A stretch of DNA of 64,000 nt from QAND01 sp003150225 (GTDB lineage: Bacteria; Bacillota; Clostridia; Christensenellales; QAND01). The position numbers were made by a program, and so were the translations under genes. Under the pieces are notes generated by a model. The model saw nothing but the letters and a program-made list of their open reading frames with translations, was not told the DNA's origin and did not search any database. Location of the stretch: assembly GCF_044357945.1 (NCBI RefSeq), contig NZ_CP076563.1, positions 682,001-746,000 on the forward strand, in the 5' to 3' direction. This document shows, piece after piece, positions 7,929 to 16,593 of this stretch. The first letter of the stretch is position 1. Each line of letters starts with the position of its first letter.

Positions 7929-8011
7929 GTTTTTTGTAGGTTCTGCCGGTCTTTTCCCGTGTATTTTATGGTATACTAATAAGGTTATCGAAAAGAACGG
8001 AGGAGATAAAC

Positions 8012-8524
8012 ATGAAACAACTGGACTATACCCAGACGGCCAACCGGGTTCTGGAGGCTTTCTCCCAGGGCGGAGCCTTTCTCACCGCCGGAAAGATGGG
8101 GGATGCCAACCCTATGACCATCGGCTGGGGTGCCGTGGAAATCATGTGGAACAAAGGCATCTTTCTTACGGTAGTCCGGCCCCAGCGGCATACCTTTCCC
8201 CTACTCCGTCGGGATATGGAGTTTACCGTCAGCGTGCCCACAAAAATTCCTTTGAAAAAGGAATTAGCCTATTGCGGCACCAAATCCGGCCGTGACGGCG
8301 ATAAATGGGCGGCAACCGGTCTTACTGCCGCTCCTGGACAGGTGGTAAAAACCCCCATCGTAGCACAATGCGGCCTGCATTTTGAGTGCAAAGTGGTAGC
8401 ATGCCAGACCTTCGAACCCATGCTGCTTCAGGAAGAGATTCGGGAAAAAAGCTATCCTGGCAACGACTATCATACCGCCTTCTATGGGGAGATCGTAGCC
8501 TGCTATACCACCGATGAAGAGTAG
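8012..8524 (+). CDS. flavin reductase-like (FMN-binding split barrel) protein
   Basis: 170 residues of the flavin reductase-like domain, recognised from NPMTIGWGAVEIMWNKGIF and the R-PQRHTFPLL flavin-contact region. These proteins bind FMN and often act as NAD(P)H:flavin oxidoreductases or with rubredoxin-type partners in anaerobes. The electron acceptor is unknown. The start is the ATG after GGAGG. It is monocistronic, followed by an imperfect terminator at 8540-8566. Confidence 0.85.
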   Translation: MKQLDYTQTANRVLEAFSQGGAFLTAGKMGDANPMTIGWGAVEIMWNKGIFLTVVRPQRHTFPLLRRDMEFTVSVPTKIPLKKELAYCGTKSGRDGDKWAATGLTAAPGQVVKTPIVAQCGLHFECKVVACQTFEPMLLQEEIREKSYPGNDYHTAFYGEIVACYTTDEE

Positions 8525-8539
8525 CGCGCAACCTCGTGC

Positions 8540-8566
8540 AAAAGGGGCCTTTCGGGGCCCTTTTTT
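8540..8566 (+). terminator. intrinsic terminator
   Basis: AAAGGG...CCCTTT outer stem with a GC-rich interior and a T6 tail, 16 bases after the flavin reductase stop. Confidence 0.75.
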
Positions 8567-8578
8567 CATGGATTTTTC

Positions 8579-8606
8579 TTGACTTCAGCCAAAACAATGG
8601 TATGAT
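8579..8606 (+). promoter_or_regulatory. promoter of the AbrB-ABC operon
   Basis: TTGACT (8579-8584), 16-base spacer, TATGAT (8601-8606). Confidence 0.7.
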
Positions 8607-8650
8607 TTATATGAAAAGTAATACTATTCTTACCATTGGAGGGATGTATC

Positions 8651-8944
8651 GTGGAGAACAAGCGGCAGCCGGAACCCTATATGGGCACCGTAAAGCTGGG
8701 GCCCAAGGGGCAAATCGTGATTCCCAAGGAGGTTCGGGAGATGTTTGGCATCGGGCCCGGGGATTCCCTCTTGCTGATGGCTCACCCAGGACGGGGAATC
8801 GCTATGCACCGGCCCTCCTTCTTTGCCGCTATGGCGGACGCCATCTTCCAGGGAACCTATCGAGAGGAAGCCGCTCCAACGGAGCAGCTTGCAAATTTTG
8901 CCCAGGTGGTCCAGGAGACCGTCCGGGAGGAGGAAACCAAATGA
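8651..8944 (+). CDS. AbrB/MazE-type (SpoVT-AbrB fold) transcriptional regulator
   Basis: 97 residues with a swapped-hairpin AbrB domain in the N-terminal half: LGPKGQIVIPKEVREMFGIGPGDSL (split here as GQIVIPKEVRE and GIGPGDSL). The start is the GTG at 8651, with GGAGG at 8638-8642; an in-frame TTG at 8636 lies inside that site. It overlaps the ABC ATPase by ATGA, so it is probably the dedicated regulator of that exporter and is cotranscribed with it. Confidence 0.85.
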   Translation: MENKRQPEPYMGTVKLGPKGQIVIPKEVREMFGIGPGDSLLLMAHPGRGIAMHRPSFFAAMADAIFQGTYREEAAPTEQLANFAQVVQETVREEETK

Positions 8945-9672
8945 ACGCCCTAGAGATTCGTGCCCTTACCAAGGTGTACGAACAGCATACGGCGGTAGAC
9001 CACCTGACCCTTGACATCAGGGAGGGAGAGCTCTTCGGCCTGTTGGGGGTCAACGGCGCCGGCAAATCCACCACCATTAAGATGCTGTCCTGTCTATGTC
9101 GCCCCACCGCGGGGGACGCCCTTCTATTGGGGGACAGCATTCTTACCGCTCCCCACCGGGTAAAGGAGAAGATCAACGTCTCCCCCCAGGAAACCGCTGT
9201 TGCCCCCAATCTATCGGTGGCGGAAAACCTGGCGCTCATGGCCGGTATCTATGGAAGCCCCGGAGCACAGGCCCGGGAGCGAGTCCAGGAAATGCTGGTT
9301 TCCATGGGACTGACGGAGGTGGAAAAACAGAAGGCGAAAACCCTCTCGGGAGGCTGGCAACGGCGGCTTAGCATCGCCATGGCGCTGATTACCCGGCCAA
9401 GGATTCTATTCCTGGACGAACCCACCCTGGGCCTGGACGTACTGGCCCGCCGGGAGCTATGGGGAATCATTCGCAGCTTAAAAGGCCGGGCCACCGTCAT
9501 CCTGACCACCCATTACATGGAGGAGGCTCAATCCCTATGCGACCGGATCGCCGTCATGGTACGGGGACGGCTTCGGGCGGTGGGCACCGTGGATGAGTTG
9601 ATGGCGCAGACAAAGGCTCCCAACTTTGAGGAGGCCTTTGTATCCCTCTGCGAAAAGGAGGAATCTCTATGA
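8941..9672 (+). CDS. ABC transporter ATP-binding protein (ABC-2 exporter type)
   Basis: 243 residues. Walker A is GVNGAGKSTT, the Q-loop region is SPQETAVAPNL, the signature LSGGWQRRLSIAMAL has Trp in place of the common Gln, and Walker B is ILFLDEPTLGLD, followed by TTHYMEEA. This is the CcmA/DrrA type that works with an ABC-2 membrane partner. It starts within the AbrB stop (ATGA) and overlaps the permease start in the same way, giving tight translational coupling. The exported substrate is unknown. Confidence 0.92.
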   Translation: MNALEIRALTKVYEQHTAVDHLTLDIREGELFGLLGVNGAGKSTTIKMLSCLCRPTAGDALLLGDSILTAPHRVKEKINVSPQETAVAPNLSVAENLALMAGIYGSPGAQARERVQEMLVSMGLTEVEKQKAKTLSGGWQRRLSIAMALITRPRILFLDEPTLGLDVLARRELWGIIRSLKGRATVILTTHYMEEAQSLCDRIAVMVRGRLRAVGTVDELMAQTKAPNFEEAFVSLCEKEESL

Positions 9673-10406
9673 AGCTCATAGCGTTTGCATCTCGCAACTG
9701 GAAAGAGCTGATTCGGGATAAGCTAAACTTGATATTCGGCATTGGCTTTCCGGTGATCCTGCTGCTGCTGTTGACGGCCATCCAAGCCAACATCCCGGTT
9801 TCCTTGTTTACCCTGGATCAGCTTACGCCCGGCATAGCGGTCTTTGGCCTATCCTTTGTATCCCTGTTTTCCGGCGTACTCATCGCTAAGGACAGAACCA
9901 GCTCCTTTATGCTGCGGTTGTTCATCTCCCCCCTTCATCCGGGGGAGTTCATCCTGGGTTACATCCTTCCCCTTCTGCCCATGGCCGCCGCCCAGATTCT
10001 CCTCTGCTTTCTGGTGGCGGGTATACTGGGGTTGCCTTTAACCGTTAACGTCCTTTGGAGCGCGCTGATCCTGCTTCCGGCATCGGTGCTGTTCATCGCA
10101 CTGGGGTTGCTGTGCGGCTGTCTTCTCACCGACAAACAGGTGGGCGGTATCTGCGGCGCGCTTTTGACCAACCTCACCGCCTGGCTGTCCGGCACCTGGT
10201 TTGATCTCGACCTGGTAGGAGGTGTGTTTTCAGGGGTAGCAAATGCGCTGCCCTTTGTACACGCGGTGGAGGCGGGCCGGGCAGCCCTTCATGGAAACCT
10301 TGCTGGCGTATTTCCCCACCTCTGGTGGGTGCTGGGCTACGGCGTCGCTTTTCTGGGGCTGGCGGTCTGGGTGTTCACCCGGCGGATGAATGGGGATCAA
10401 AAATGA
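9669..10406 (+). CDS. ABC-2 type exporter permease
   Basis: 245 residues with about six hydrophobic segments. It begins with a cytoplasmic KLIAFASRNWKELIRDKLNL amphipathic stretch typical of ABC-2 permeases. It overlaps the ATPase gene by four bases. Together with the AbrB regulator this forms a three-gene efflux operon; drugs, antimicrobial peptides or lipids are all possible substrates. No clear terminator follows. Confidence 0.88.
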   Translation: MKLIAFASRNWKELIRDKLNLIFGIGFPVILLLLLTAIQANIPVSLFTLDQLTPGIAVFGLSFVSLFSGVLIAKDRTSSFMLRLFISPLHPGEFILGYILPLLPMAAAQILLCFLVAGILGLPLTVNVLWSALILLPASVLFIALGLLCGCLLTDKQVGGICGALLTNLTAWLSGTWFDLDLVGGVFSGVANALPFVHAVEAGRAALHGNLAGVFPHLWWVLGYGVAFLGLAVWVFTRRMNGDQK

Positions 10407-10480
10407 TCCTTGCCACCAAGCGTTCCGGATACTTTCCATGATATAATTAATAAACACTATATCAATCGGGAGATACAAGA

Positions 10481-11062
10481 ATGGCACAGAAATACACCAT
10501 ACCCGCTTGCTGCGGACGGGCAATCGACGTACTCATGGGACAAACCATAACCGTAATCGATCTTGAGGGAGGACAGGTTGTAGATTTCTTTGCGGAGTCC
10601 GCGGAAAATCCAGAGGAGTTTCTATCCCCCGGCGTTACCATCGACTGCAACGAATCCCTGCGCATATCCGTTGGGAACCATCTCTATTCCAATCTTTACC
10701 GCCCCATGTTTCAAGTGCTTCAAGATGAGGTTGGTGAGCACGACCTTTTACATCCATGCTGCCGGCCGGAAATGTACGATTTTTTCTACCACAACGGCGC
10801 AGGACATCCCAACTGTCTGGAAAACATCAATGGCTGCCTAGGAAGGGCAAGGCCGATCATCCATCCCATCAATCTCTTTATGTATACGGAGATCCAGCCA
10901 GATGGCAGCATCTGCGTCAAACGTCCCCTCTCCAAACCGGGCGATCGGATCGTTTTCAAAGCGGAGATGGATCTGCGGATCGGTGCCGCGGCCTGCAGCG
11001 TCTCGGAAAGCGACTGCAACAGCGGGAGCTGCACGCCCATAAAAATCCTGATTACGGACTAA
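10481..11062 (+). CDS. DUF1989 (urea carboxylase-associated) family protein
   Basis: 193 residues matching the DUF1989 fold: DLEGGQVVDFFA near residue 28, FLSPG, the YSNLYRPM segment, HDLLHPCC, GHPNCLEN, PINLFMY, and the end motif PLSKPGDRI with a Cys-containing tail. In other bacteria, relatives accompany urea carboxylase or ethanolamine/guanidine metabolism genes, but no such neighbours occur here. Conserved His and Cys suggest metal binding. Promoter not clear; GGGAG precedes the ATG. Confidence 0.85.
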   Translation: MAQKYTIPACCGRAIDVLMGQTITVIDLEGGQVVDFFAESAENPEEFLSPGVTIDCNESLRISVGNHLYSNLYRPMFQVLQDEVGEHDLLHPCCRPEMYDFFYHNGAGHPNCLENINGCLGRARPIIHPINLFMYTEIQPDGSICVKRPLSKPGDRIVFKAEMDLRIGAAACSVSESDCNSGSCTPIKILITD

Positions 11063-11069
11063 CGCCGCA

Positions 11070-11330
11070 TCAAAAAAGGCCGCCCTGGGGCGGCCTTTTA
11101 TTTGGTCTCCAGAAGCTTTTCCGGAAAATGCCACAAGCCACAGCAACTCTGTAAAGGATCCGAAGCGTTGGCATGCGGATACAATTCAGTGCTTCTATTT
11201 CGCCTATATAGGCACGGCTGAGTCCCGAGGCTTCTGCCGACTCCTCCTGTGTATACCCCGAAAGCTTCCGGTAGTGGCTTATGTTGAGGTCAACTTTTAA
11301 TAGAAAGCATTCCTCCTCTTTAGAAAGCAT
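11070..11330 (-). CDS. small XRE-type helix-turn-helix protein
   Basis: 86 residues, nearly all one HTH domain: HYRKLSGYTQEESAEASGLS (helix 2-turn-recognition helix) then RAYIGEIEAL. The C-terminal tail is encoded by the terminator of the convergent DUF1989 gene. GAGGGG lies four bases before the ATG at 11330. It lacks an effector domain, so its role could be a small repressor. Target unknown. Confidence 0.75.
   Translation of the reverse strand: MLSKEEECFLLKVDLNISHYRKLSGYTQEESAEASGLSRAYIGEIEALNCIRMPTLRILYRVAVACGIFRKSFWRPNKRPPQGGLF
11074..11099. terminator. terminator shared with the convergent HTH gene
   Basis: AAAAGGCCGCCC / GGGCGGCCTTTT stem with a two-base loop as drawn. It lies within the last codons of the convergent HTH gene, so the stem is also coding (RPPQGGLF). 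Confidence 0.85.
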
Positions 11331-11452
11331 TTTCCCCTCAATGGATAGACAATGAAATGGCAGAAACGATTTACCCCAAACCCACTATATCGCAGTTTGC
11401 TGTTAAAATGCTGATTTCGCCTAAAGTAGGAGAAAGTGGGATAGCAGGCAAT

Positions 11453-11487
11453 AAAAAAACGGCGGGTTCCAGATTGGAACCCGCCGC
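11453..11487 (-). terminator. intrinsic terminator of the DegV gene
   Basis: On the - strand, GGCGGGTTCC / GGAACCCGCC stem followed by seven T. It sits right after the stop at 11506. Confidence 0.9.
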
Positions 11488-11505
11488 GGGCCATCGCAAG
11501 GGGCG

Positions 11506-12357
11506 CTACACCTCAAAGGCGATGATGCCGATGAGACCTGGTCCGGTATGAGCCCCCAACACGGGGCTCACCGCCGAGATGAAGGATTCCTTCACCTTGG
11601 CAAACCCCCTAAGCTCCCGCTCCACATCCCGAGCCAGGGCTTCCGCTCCGCCGTGAACCACCGCCAGCTCCACCTCTTTACCGGTAAAGCGGGCCTTGAA
11701 CTCTTTTTTCATGCTCTCCAGGGATTTTCGATACCCTACCGTTTTGCTCATGGGATAGTAGACGCCGTCATCGTTGACGGAAATCACCGGGCAGATGCGC
11801 AGCAACGTGCCCACAATGCCCTCCACCTTGCCGATTCGTCCGCCCTTACTGAGGTATTCCAGCGTGCGAACCACATAGGCCGCCAACATGCTCCCACGGA
11901 TCCGATCCATCCGTGCGATGGCCCTGGGGATGCTGCCGCTCTTTTGAATCTCTCGGGCAGCGCTCAATACCATGAGCCCCAAAGCCATAGACAGGGTTCG
12001 GCTGTCATACACCGTCACCTGCATCCGGGTGTATTCCTCGGCGCACATCCGCATGGCGTTATAGGTCCCCGAAAGGCCCGAACTGATGCAGATCTGCAGC
12101 AAATGGGTGTAGCCCTCATCCGCGATGGCATCCCAGGTGGCGGTGATATCATCGAGGCTGGGCATGGAGGAGGTGGGTAGTTCCTCATCCAGGCGCTCGT
12201 ACACATACTGCGCATCCACCTCTACCCGATCCCGGTACTCTCGGTCCGCATACACAATCCGAAGCGGAATGATACTGATCCCATACTGGGCCAAAATCTC
12301 ATCGGATAGATCGCAGGAGCTATCGGTGGCAATGGCAATTCTCTGATCCATTTCCAT
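11506..12357 (-). CDS. DegV family fatty-acid-binding protein (copy 1)
   Basis: 283 residues. It opens with IAIATDSSCDLSDEI, the DegV acyl-binding signature, followed by PTSSMPS and the SSGLSGTY motif, then the SKGGRIGK loop. DegV/FakB proteins bind a fatty acid and present it to fatty-acid kinase FakA; fakA is not in the window. GGAGG lies six bases before the ATG. A second, divergent DegV is at 20105-20959, consistent with FakB paralogs of different acyl preference. Confidence 0.9.
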   Translation of the reverse strand: MEMDQRIAIATDSSCDLSDEILAQYGISIIPLRIVYADREYRDRVEVDAQYVYERLDEELPTSSMPSLDDITATWDAIADEGYTHLLQICISSGLSGTYNAMRMCAEEYTRMQVTVYDSRTLSMALGLMVLSAAREIQKSGSIPRAIARMDRIRGSMLAAYVVRTLEYLSKGGRIGKVEGIVGTLLRICPVISVNDDGVYYPMSKTVGYRKSLESMKKEFKARFTGKEVELAVVHGGAEALARDVERELRGFAKVKESFISAVSPVLGAHTGPGLIGIIAFEV

Positions 12358-12575
12358 TGGGTGCCTCCAATCGGCAACAGATTATATTCCCCTATACCGG
12401 CCCCTCCGGCCAATACACAGTCGATATGATAAATGATACCAGATGCCCTGGTTTTTTGCAACAAATCTAACCGACCACAAGGGATTTCTACTTCATTCTA
12501 TCCATGAAAGGGCAAAAAAAAATCCACTTTCCCAAAAATTTCTCTGGAAAAACCGGTGCACATCGTATATACTGT

Positions 12576-12603
12576 CATAGTACCGCACTATTGCTGTACT
12601 ATG
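12576..12603. promoter_or_regulatory. inverted repeat upstream of the amino-acid ABC operon
   Basis: CATAGTAC-N12-GTACTATG, perfect 8-base arms, 30 bases before the binding-protein start. The spacing suggests an operator. No known regulator is assigned. Confidence 0.45.
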
Positions 12604-12632
12604 CTAAATTATATTTGGGAGTGTACGCTGTG

Positions 12633-13499
12633 ATGAAAAAGTTGAGGTTCACCGCTCTGTGCGCAGCCGGCATGATGCTGGCCGCCCTCACCGCCGGATG
12701 TGGCGGAGACAATCCCGCCGATACCAGCGCCAAGACCTATGTGGTGCTGGAGGATTCCCTGGACGCCGAACAATACGGCATCGGCTTCCGCAATGAGGAT
12801 ATCGCTCTGGGACTGGAGGTACAAAAGCATCTGGATGAGATGATCCAGGACGGCACCGCCGCCGAGATCAGCAACAAATGGTTTGGCGAGGATATCCTTC
12901 TGAAGGATCAGGCCTATCTGGAGGAATCCACTGCCCCCAGCGGAGACGATTCCCTGACCAAAATCCAGAACAAGGGCAAGCTGGTTCTGGGCTTGGACGA
13001 CAGCTTCCCGCCCATGGGCTTCCGGGATGAGAGCGACACCATCGTCGGCTTTGATATCGACCTTGCCACCGAAGTTGCCAAGCGCATGGGGGTTACCCTT
13101 GAGGTGCAGCCCATCGATTGGGACGCCAAGGAGATGGAACTCAGCACCGGCCGCATCGACTGCATCTGGAACGGAATGTCCATCGATGACGACCGGCTGG
13201 CCGCCATGTTCTTCGCCAAGCCCTATGTGGCCAACCGCCAGATCGTCATCGTGCCCAGCGATTCCGATATCAAAACCGTGGCTGACCTTGCCGGCAAAAA
13301 AGTTGGCCTGCAGAAGGGCTCCACCGCCCTTTCCGCCCTCAAGAAAAACGCTGTCTTTGAGCAGGTGGCCGAGGTTGTGGAGCTGGCCGACAACGTCACG
13401 GTCTTTATGGATCTGAAAGCCGGACGGGTGGACGCCTTTGTGGTGGACGAGGTGGTAGGACGGTATATCATCTCCACCGATCAGGGAGAACAGGAATAA
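12633..13499 (+). CDS. amino-acid ABC transporter substrate-binding lipoprotein, circularly permuted
   Basis: 288 residues. It has a lipoprotein signal peptide with lipobox LTAGC (Cys23). The family's usual C-terminal segment (YVVLEDSLDAEQYGIGF ... IQDGTAAEISNKWFGEDI) is found at residues 36-88, directly after the signal. A linker (about 91-106) joins it to the usual N-terminal start NKGKLVLGLDDSFPPMGF. The protein then follows family order through NGMSIDDDR and ends at VVDEVVGRYIIST, exactly where the relocated segment would normally continue. Nothing resembling the missing tail follows the stop. It is the first gene of an importer operon with 13592 and 14260. A GTG one codon upstream is an alternative start. 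Confidence 0.88.
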   Translation: MKKLRFTALCAAGMMLAALTAGCGGDNPADTSAKTYVVLEDSLDAEQYGIGFRNEDIALGLEVQKHLDEMIQDGTAAEISNKWFGEDILLKDQAYLEESTAPSGDDSLTKIQNKGKLVLGLDDSFPPMGFRDESDTIVGFDIDLATEVAKRMGVTLEVQPIDWDAKEMELSTGRIDCIWNGMSIDDDRLAAMFFAKPYVANRQIVIVPSDSDIKTVADLAGKKVGLQKGSTALSALKKNAVFEQVAEVVELADNVTVFMDLKAGRVDAFVVDEVVGRYIISTDQGEQE

Positions 13500-13536
13500 C
13501 TTTAAATCGTATTCCCCATTATTAGAACGGTTTCGC

Positions 13537-13563
13537 GGGGCTTGCGGCTTGGCCGCAAGCCCC
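13537..13563 (+). other. intercistronic hairpin
   Basis: GGGGCTTGCGG / CCGCAAGCCCC arms between the binding-protein and permease genes, without a T-run. Such hairpins commonly protect the abundant upstream message rather than terminate it. Confidence 0.55.
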
Positions 13564-13591
13564 CGTGCTGTCATAAAAGGAGTAAGACGCT

Positions 13592-14248
13592 ATGAGCGCC
13601 CAATACCTGTTACAGCTGAGCGTCTCCCTGGCAGGGGGACTAAAATACACCATCGGGCTGTTTTTCATCACCATTCTATTGTCCATGCCTTTGGGGCTAG
13701 CGCTGACCTTTCTGCGGATTGGCAAAAGCCGTGTGCTGAAAGCCATCACCGGGGGGTATGTATGGATCATGCGGGGCACCCCTCTTTTGCTACAGTTATT
13801 TTTCTTCTGCTATGGCATTACCGCCATCCCGGGCATCGGCCCCTACCTGGTGATGGATCGGTTTACATCGGCCTGCGTGGCCTTTGTCCTCAACTACGCC
13901 GCCTATTTTTGTGAAATCTTCCGAGGCGGCATTCTATCGGTGGACAAGGGCCAATATGAAGCCGCAAAGGTACTGGGCTTTTCCCGCTGGAAGACGACAC
14001 GGCTCATCGTGTTGCCCCAGATGCTCAAAGTATCCCTGCCCTCCATCAGCAACGAGTGCATCACCCTTGTGAAGGATACCGCTCTCATCACCGCCATCGG
14101 CATCACCGAGGTTTTGTACTTTGCCAAGAGCGCCGTAAACCGGGACGTCAACGCCCTGGCCTATCTAGTGGCCGCTGGCTTTTATTTGATCATGACCTAC
14201 GGTCTAACGGTGCTGTTCCGCCGTTTGGAGCGGAAATACAACTATTAG
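13592..14248 (+). CDS. polar amino-acid ABC transporter permease
   Basis: 218 residues with about five membrane segments and the HisM-type motif: RGTPLLLQL after the second segment, then [23 protein letters not shown], the EAA loop that docks on the ATPase. GGAG precedes the ATG. It lies between the binding protein and the ATPase in one operon and probably forms a homodimer, as no second permease is present. Confidence 0.93.
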   Translation: MSAQYLLQLSVSLAGGLKYTIGLFFITILLSMPLGLALTFLRIGKSRVLKAITGGYVWIMRGTPLLLQLFFFCYGITAIPGIGPYLVMDRFTSACVAFVLNYAAYFCEIFRGGILSVDKGQYEAAKVLGFSRWKTTRLIVLPQMLKVSLPSISNECITLVKDTALITAIGITEVLYFAKSAVNRDVNALAYLVAAGFYLIMTYGLTVLFRRLERKYNY

Positions 14249-14259
14249 GAGGCGCTCCT

Positions 14260-15003
14260 ATGGAGATGATCCGTGTAACCCAGCTTGGAAAATCGTTTGG
14301 CTCGGAAGCGGTGCTGCGGGACGTCAGCTTTACGGTGGAAAAGGGGGAAACCGTGGCCATCATCGGAGCGTCGGGCGCAGGCAAAAGCACCATGCTTCGA
14401 TGCCTCATCGGCCTGGAGCGAGCCGATAGCGGCTCCATCCTGGTGGAGGGTGAGGCCATTTTGCGGGACGGCAGCTATCAGGATGAAAAGACCTGCCGCC
14501 GTATCTGCGGCAAGATGGGCATGGTGTTCCAGAGTTTCAACTTATTTCCCCATATCTCGGTGCTGGATAACCTCATCTACGCACCGGTTCATGTGCGCAA
14601 GGAGAGCAGGGCCTCCGCGGTGGAGCGCGCCATGGAGCACCTTCGGATGGTAGGCCTTGTGGGCAAAGAAGCCGCCTATCCCGGCCAGCTTTCCGGAGGG
14701 CAGAAACAGCGGGTAGCCATCGCCCGGGCCATGATGATGGATCCCGATATGCTGCTGTTCGACGAGCCCACCTCCTCCCTGGATCCGCAGCTCACCGCAG
14801 AGGTTTTAGCCGTCATGCGGGACCTGGCCGCCCGGCGCATGACCATGGTGGTGGTCACCCATGAAATGGGATTTGCCCGGGAAGCCGCAGACAAAGTGCT
14901 GTTCATGGGGGATGGCTGCATCATCGAAGAAGGGCGGCCGGAGGAGCTTTTCGGCAATCCCAAAGATAACCGGGTAAAGGAATTCATCCACAGCATTCTA
15001 TAA
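14260..15003 (+). CDS. polar amino-acid ABC transporter ATP-binding protein (GlnQ/ArtP type)
   Basis: 247 residues. Walker [12 protein letters not shown]-loop [10 protein letters not shown], signature [17 protein letters not shown], Walker [13 protein letters not shown], then the [12 protein letters not shown] switch typical of amino-acid importers. AGGAGG overlaps the permease stop region, with the ATG 12 bases after it. It is the last gene of the operon; the terminator is at 15008-15034. The amino acid transported cannot be read from the sequence. Confidence 0.95.
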   Translation: MEMIRVTQLGKSFGSEAVLRDVSFTVEKGETVAIIGASGAGKSTMLRCLIGLERADSGSILVEGEAILRDGSYQDEKTCRRICGKMGMVFQSFNLFPHISVLDNLIYAPVHVRKESRASAVERAMEHLRMVGLVGKEAAYPGQLSGGQKQRVAIARAMMMDPDMLLFDEPTSSLDPQLTAEVLAVMRDLAARRMTMVVVTHEMGFAREAADKVLFMGDGCIIEEGRPEELFGNPKDNRVKEFIHSIL

Positions 15004-15007
15004 CTGG

Positions 15008-15034
15008 AAGGGCCTGGTTTTACCGGCCCTTTTT
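15008..15034 (+). terminator. intrinsic terminator of the amino-acid ABC operon
   Basis: AAGGGCC / GGCCCTT stem with internal CC/GG pairs, T5 tail. Confidence 0.88.
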
Positions 15035-15035
15035 C

Positions 15036-15064
15036 TTGCACCGGTTTTTATGGGCTGGTATACT
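15036..15064 (+). promoter_or_regulatory. promoter of def
   Basis: TTGCAC (15036-15041), 17-base spacer, TATACT (15059-15064), directly behind the preceding terminator. Confidence 0.75.
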
Positions 15065-15090
15065 CAAATGTAAAAAGGAGGAAGAAGTTC

Positions 15091-15549
15091 TTGGCCATCC
15101 GTGAGATCCGCACCCTGCCCGACCCCATTCTGCGAAAGAAATGCAAAGCCGTTCCAAAGGTGGATGACGATATCCGCTCCCTTTTAGCCGATATGGCGGA
15201 AACCATGTATGCTTCCCCCAACGGCGCTGGGCTGGCCGCCAATCAGGTTGGGGTGTTAAAACGGCTGGTGGTGCTGGATATGGGCCAGGGCCTGATTCAG
15301 CTGGTAAATCCTCGGATCGTGCATCGAGAGGGCAAGCAGGAGGTTCTGGAGGGATGTTTGAGCCTGCCCGGCCGATGGGGCAAAGTGGTTCGTCCCAAAA
15401 TCGTAACGGTGGAAGCCCTAGACCAAAATGGAGCGCCTCTGCGCCTGGTGGGGACTGGGGATCTGGCCAAATGCTTCTGCCATGAAATCGACCATCTGGA
15501 TGGCATTCTTTTTTGTGATCGGGTGATCCAATGGGTCGCCATGGAATAG
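15091..15549 (+). CDS. def: peptide deformylase
   Basis: 152 residues. It removes the formyl group from nascent N-termini. All three family motifs are present: GAGLAANQVG (about 50), EGCLSLP (about 90) with the metal Cys, and CHEIDHLDG (about 132), the HExxH metal site. The start is TTG with AGGAGG nine bases upstream; no ATG fits better. It lies 11 bases ahead of the nitroreductase gene, probably in one transcript. Confidence 0.95.
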   Translation: MAIREIRTLPDPILRKKCKAVPKVDDDIRSLLADMAETMYASPNGAGLAANQVGVLKRLVVLDMGQGLIQLVNPRIVHREGKQEVLEGCLSLPGRWGKVVRPKIVTVEALDQNGAPLRLVGTGDLAKCFCHEIDHLDGILFCDRVIQWVAME

Positions 15550-15560
15550 GAGGATTTATA

Positions 15561-16142
15561 ATGATCAAAGATCTGGTACAAAAAAACCGCAGTTACCGCG
15601 GCTATGATGAAAGCCGCAAAGTCACCCGGGAAGAGCTGGTTCACCTGGTGGAATGCGCCCGCCTGGCTCCCTCAAGCGTCAACATGCAACCGCTGCGCTA
15701 TTATCTCATTCATACCCAGGAGGAGCTTGATCTGCTTCAGCCCCTCACCAACTGGGCACGGGCGCTGCCGGAGCTGACCCTTCCCCATCCCGGCCATTGT
15801 CCCACCGGCTTTGTGGTGATCTGTCAGGACACCAACCTGAATCCCTCCATTCCCCGCTTCCAAAAAGACATCGGCATTGTGGCCCAGACCATGCTCCTTG
15901 CCGCCGTGGAAATGGGGCTGGGTGGTTGTATGATCGGCAATTATGACGCCGGAAAGGTAAAGGCCGCGCTCAATCTGGCGGAGAACCTAGCGCCCGTCCT
16001 CATCGTAGCCATCGGAAAGCCCGATGAAACCATCGTTCTCACCGATGTGGGCCCCAATGGCGAAACCAACTACTACCGGGATGAAAACGATGTTCATTAC
16101 GTTCCCAAACGGAGCCTCGATGACCTCATCATCAACAGATAG
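15561..16142 (+). CDS. nitroreductase family protein
   Basis: 193 residues of the FMN-dependent nitroreductase fold. The N-terminal motif NRSYRGYD with the FMN-phosphate Arg residues and LAPSSVNMQPLRY are typical, as is GLGGCMIGNYD in the C-terminal half. AGGAGG precedes the ATG at 15561. It may be a quinone or nitro-compound reductase; the natural substrate is unknown. It ends at a bidirectional terminator. Confidence 0.9.
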   Translation: MIKDLVQKNRSYRGYDESRKVTREELVHLVECARLAPSSVNMQPLRYYLIHTQEELDLLQPLTNWARALPELTLPHPGHCPTGFVVICQDTNLNPSIPRFQKDIGIVAQTMLLAAVEMGLGGCMIGNYDAGKVKAALNLAENLAPVLIVAIGKPDETIVLTDVGPNGETNYYRDENDVHYVPKRSLDDLIINR

Positions 16143-16150
16143 AAACGGCA

Positions 16151-16187
16151 AAATAAAAAAAGAGCCTAAGGCTCTTTTTTTATTTTG
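16151..16187. terminator. bidirectional terminator
   Basis: AAAAAAAGAGCC / GGCTCTTTTTTT stem with TAA loop between convergent genes. Its right arm includes the stop of the 16180 gene. Confidence 0.88.
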
Positions 16188-16545
16188 CTTGGGCTAACCG
16201 CTCCAAAGCTTCCTTCTGGGTGGATAGAAAAAAGAAATCCCTTCCCTCGTTGCTCTCATAGATAAAATCCCGAAGGGGCTTGCTGGTATAGCCGGAGTAA
16301 TCCCCATAAACCGCCAATTTCATCCCGTAGTTCTGGTATTTCTGAAGAATTTCCCCCAATAAGCCGGTGGATAGCCGAAAAAAATCCTCCGAAAAAGCCT
16401 CCTTGGGAAGGGCCATGCGATTACAGCCCGTCTCATACCGCACCGCTGCCATGAGATCCAGCGCGGATTGCCCATCCGCAATGGGATCACAACCCTCTAT
16501 CAGAGCGATCTCCCGATCCCTATAGACGATCTTTTGTATGATCAT
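16180..16545 (-). CDS. DUF4180 domain protein
   Basis: 121 residues matching DUF4180 along its length: SALDLMAAVRYETG, then LPKEAFSEDFFRLSTGLLGE, KLAVYGDYSGYTSKPLRDF and GRDFFFLSTQKEALERL. The fold is probably SpoIIAA/STAS-like alpha/beta. In other genomes it occurs near regulators, but the function is unknown. AAGGAG precedes the ATG. It lies downstream of the small multidrug-export-type gene on the same strand. Confidence 0.85.
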   Translation of the reverse strand: MIIQKIVYRDREIALIEGCDPIADGQSALDLMAAVRYETGCNRMALPKEAFSEDFFRLSTGLLGEILQKYQNYGMKLAVYGDYSGYTSKPLRDFIYESNEGRDFFFLSTQKEALERLAQAK

Positions 16546-16593
16546 CTCGTTTCTCCTTTAAAAGGGCCCGCAAGTACCGGGCCAAGGTCTTCT

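Noticed and set aside
12633..13499. Frameshift or assembly artefact making two partial binding proteins
   Set aside because: One continuous frame with a signal peptide, joined in swapped order by a plausible linker, and no second copy of the C-terminal segment downstream. A true permutation is the simpler reading.
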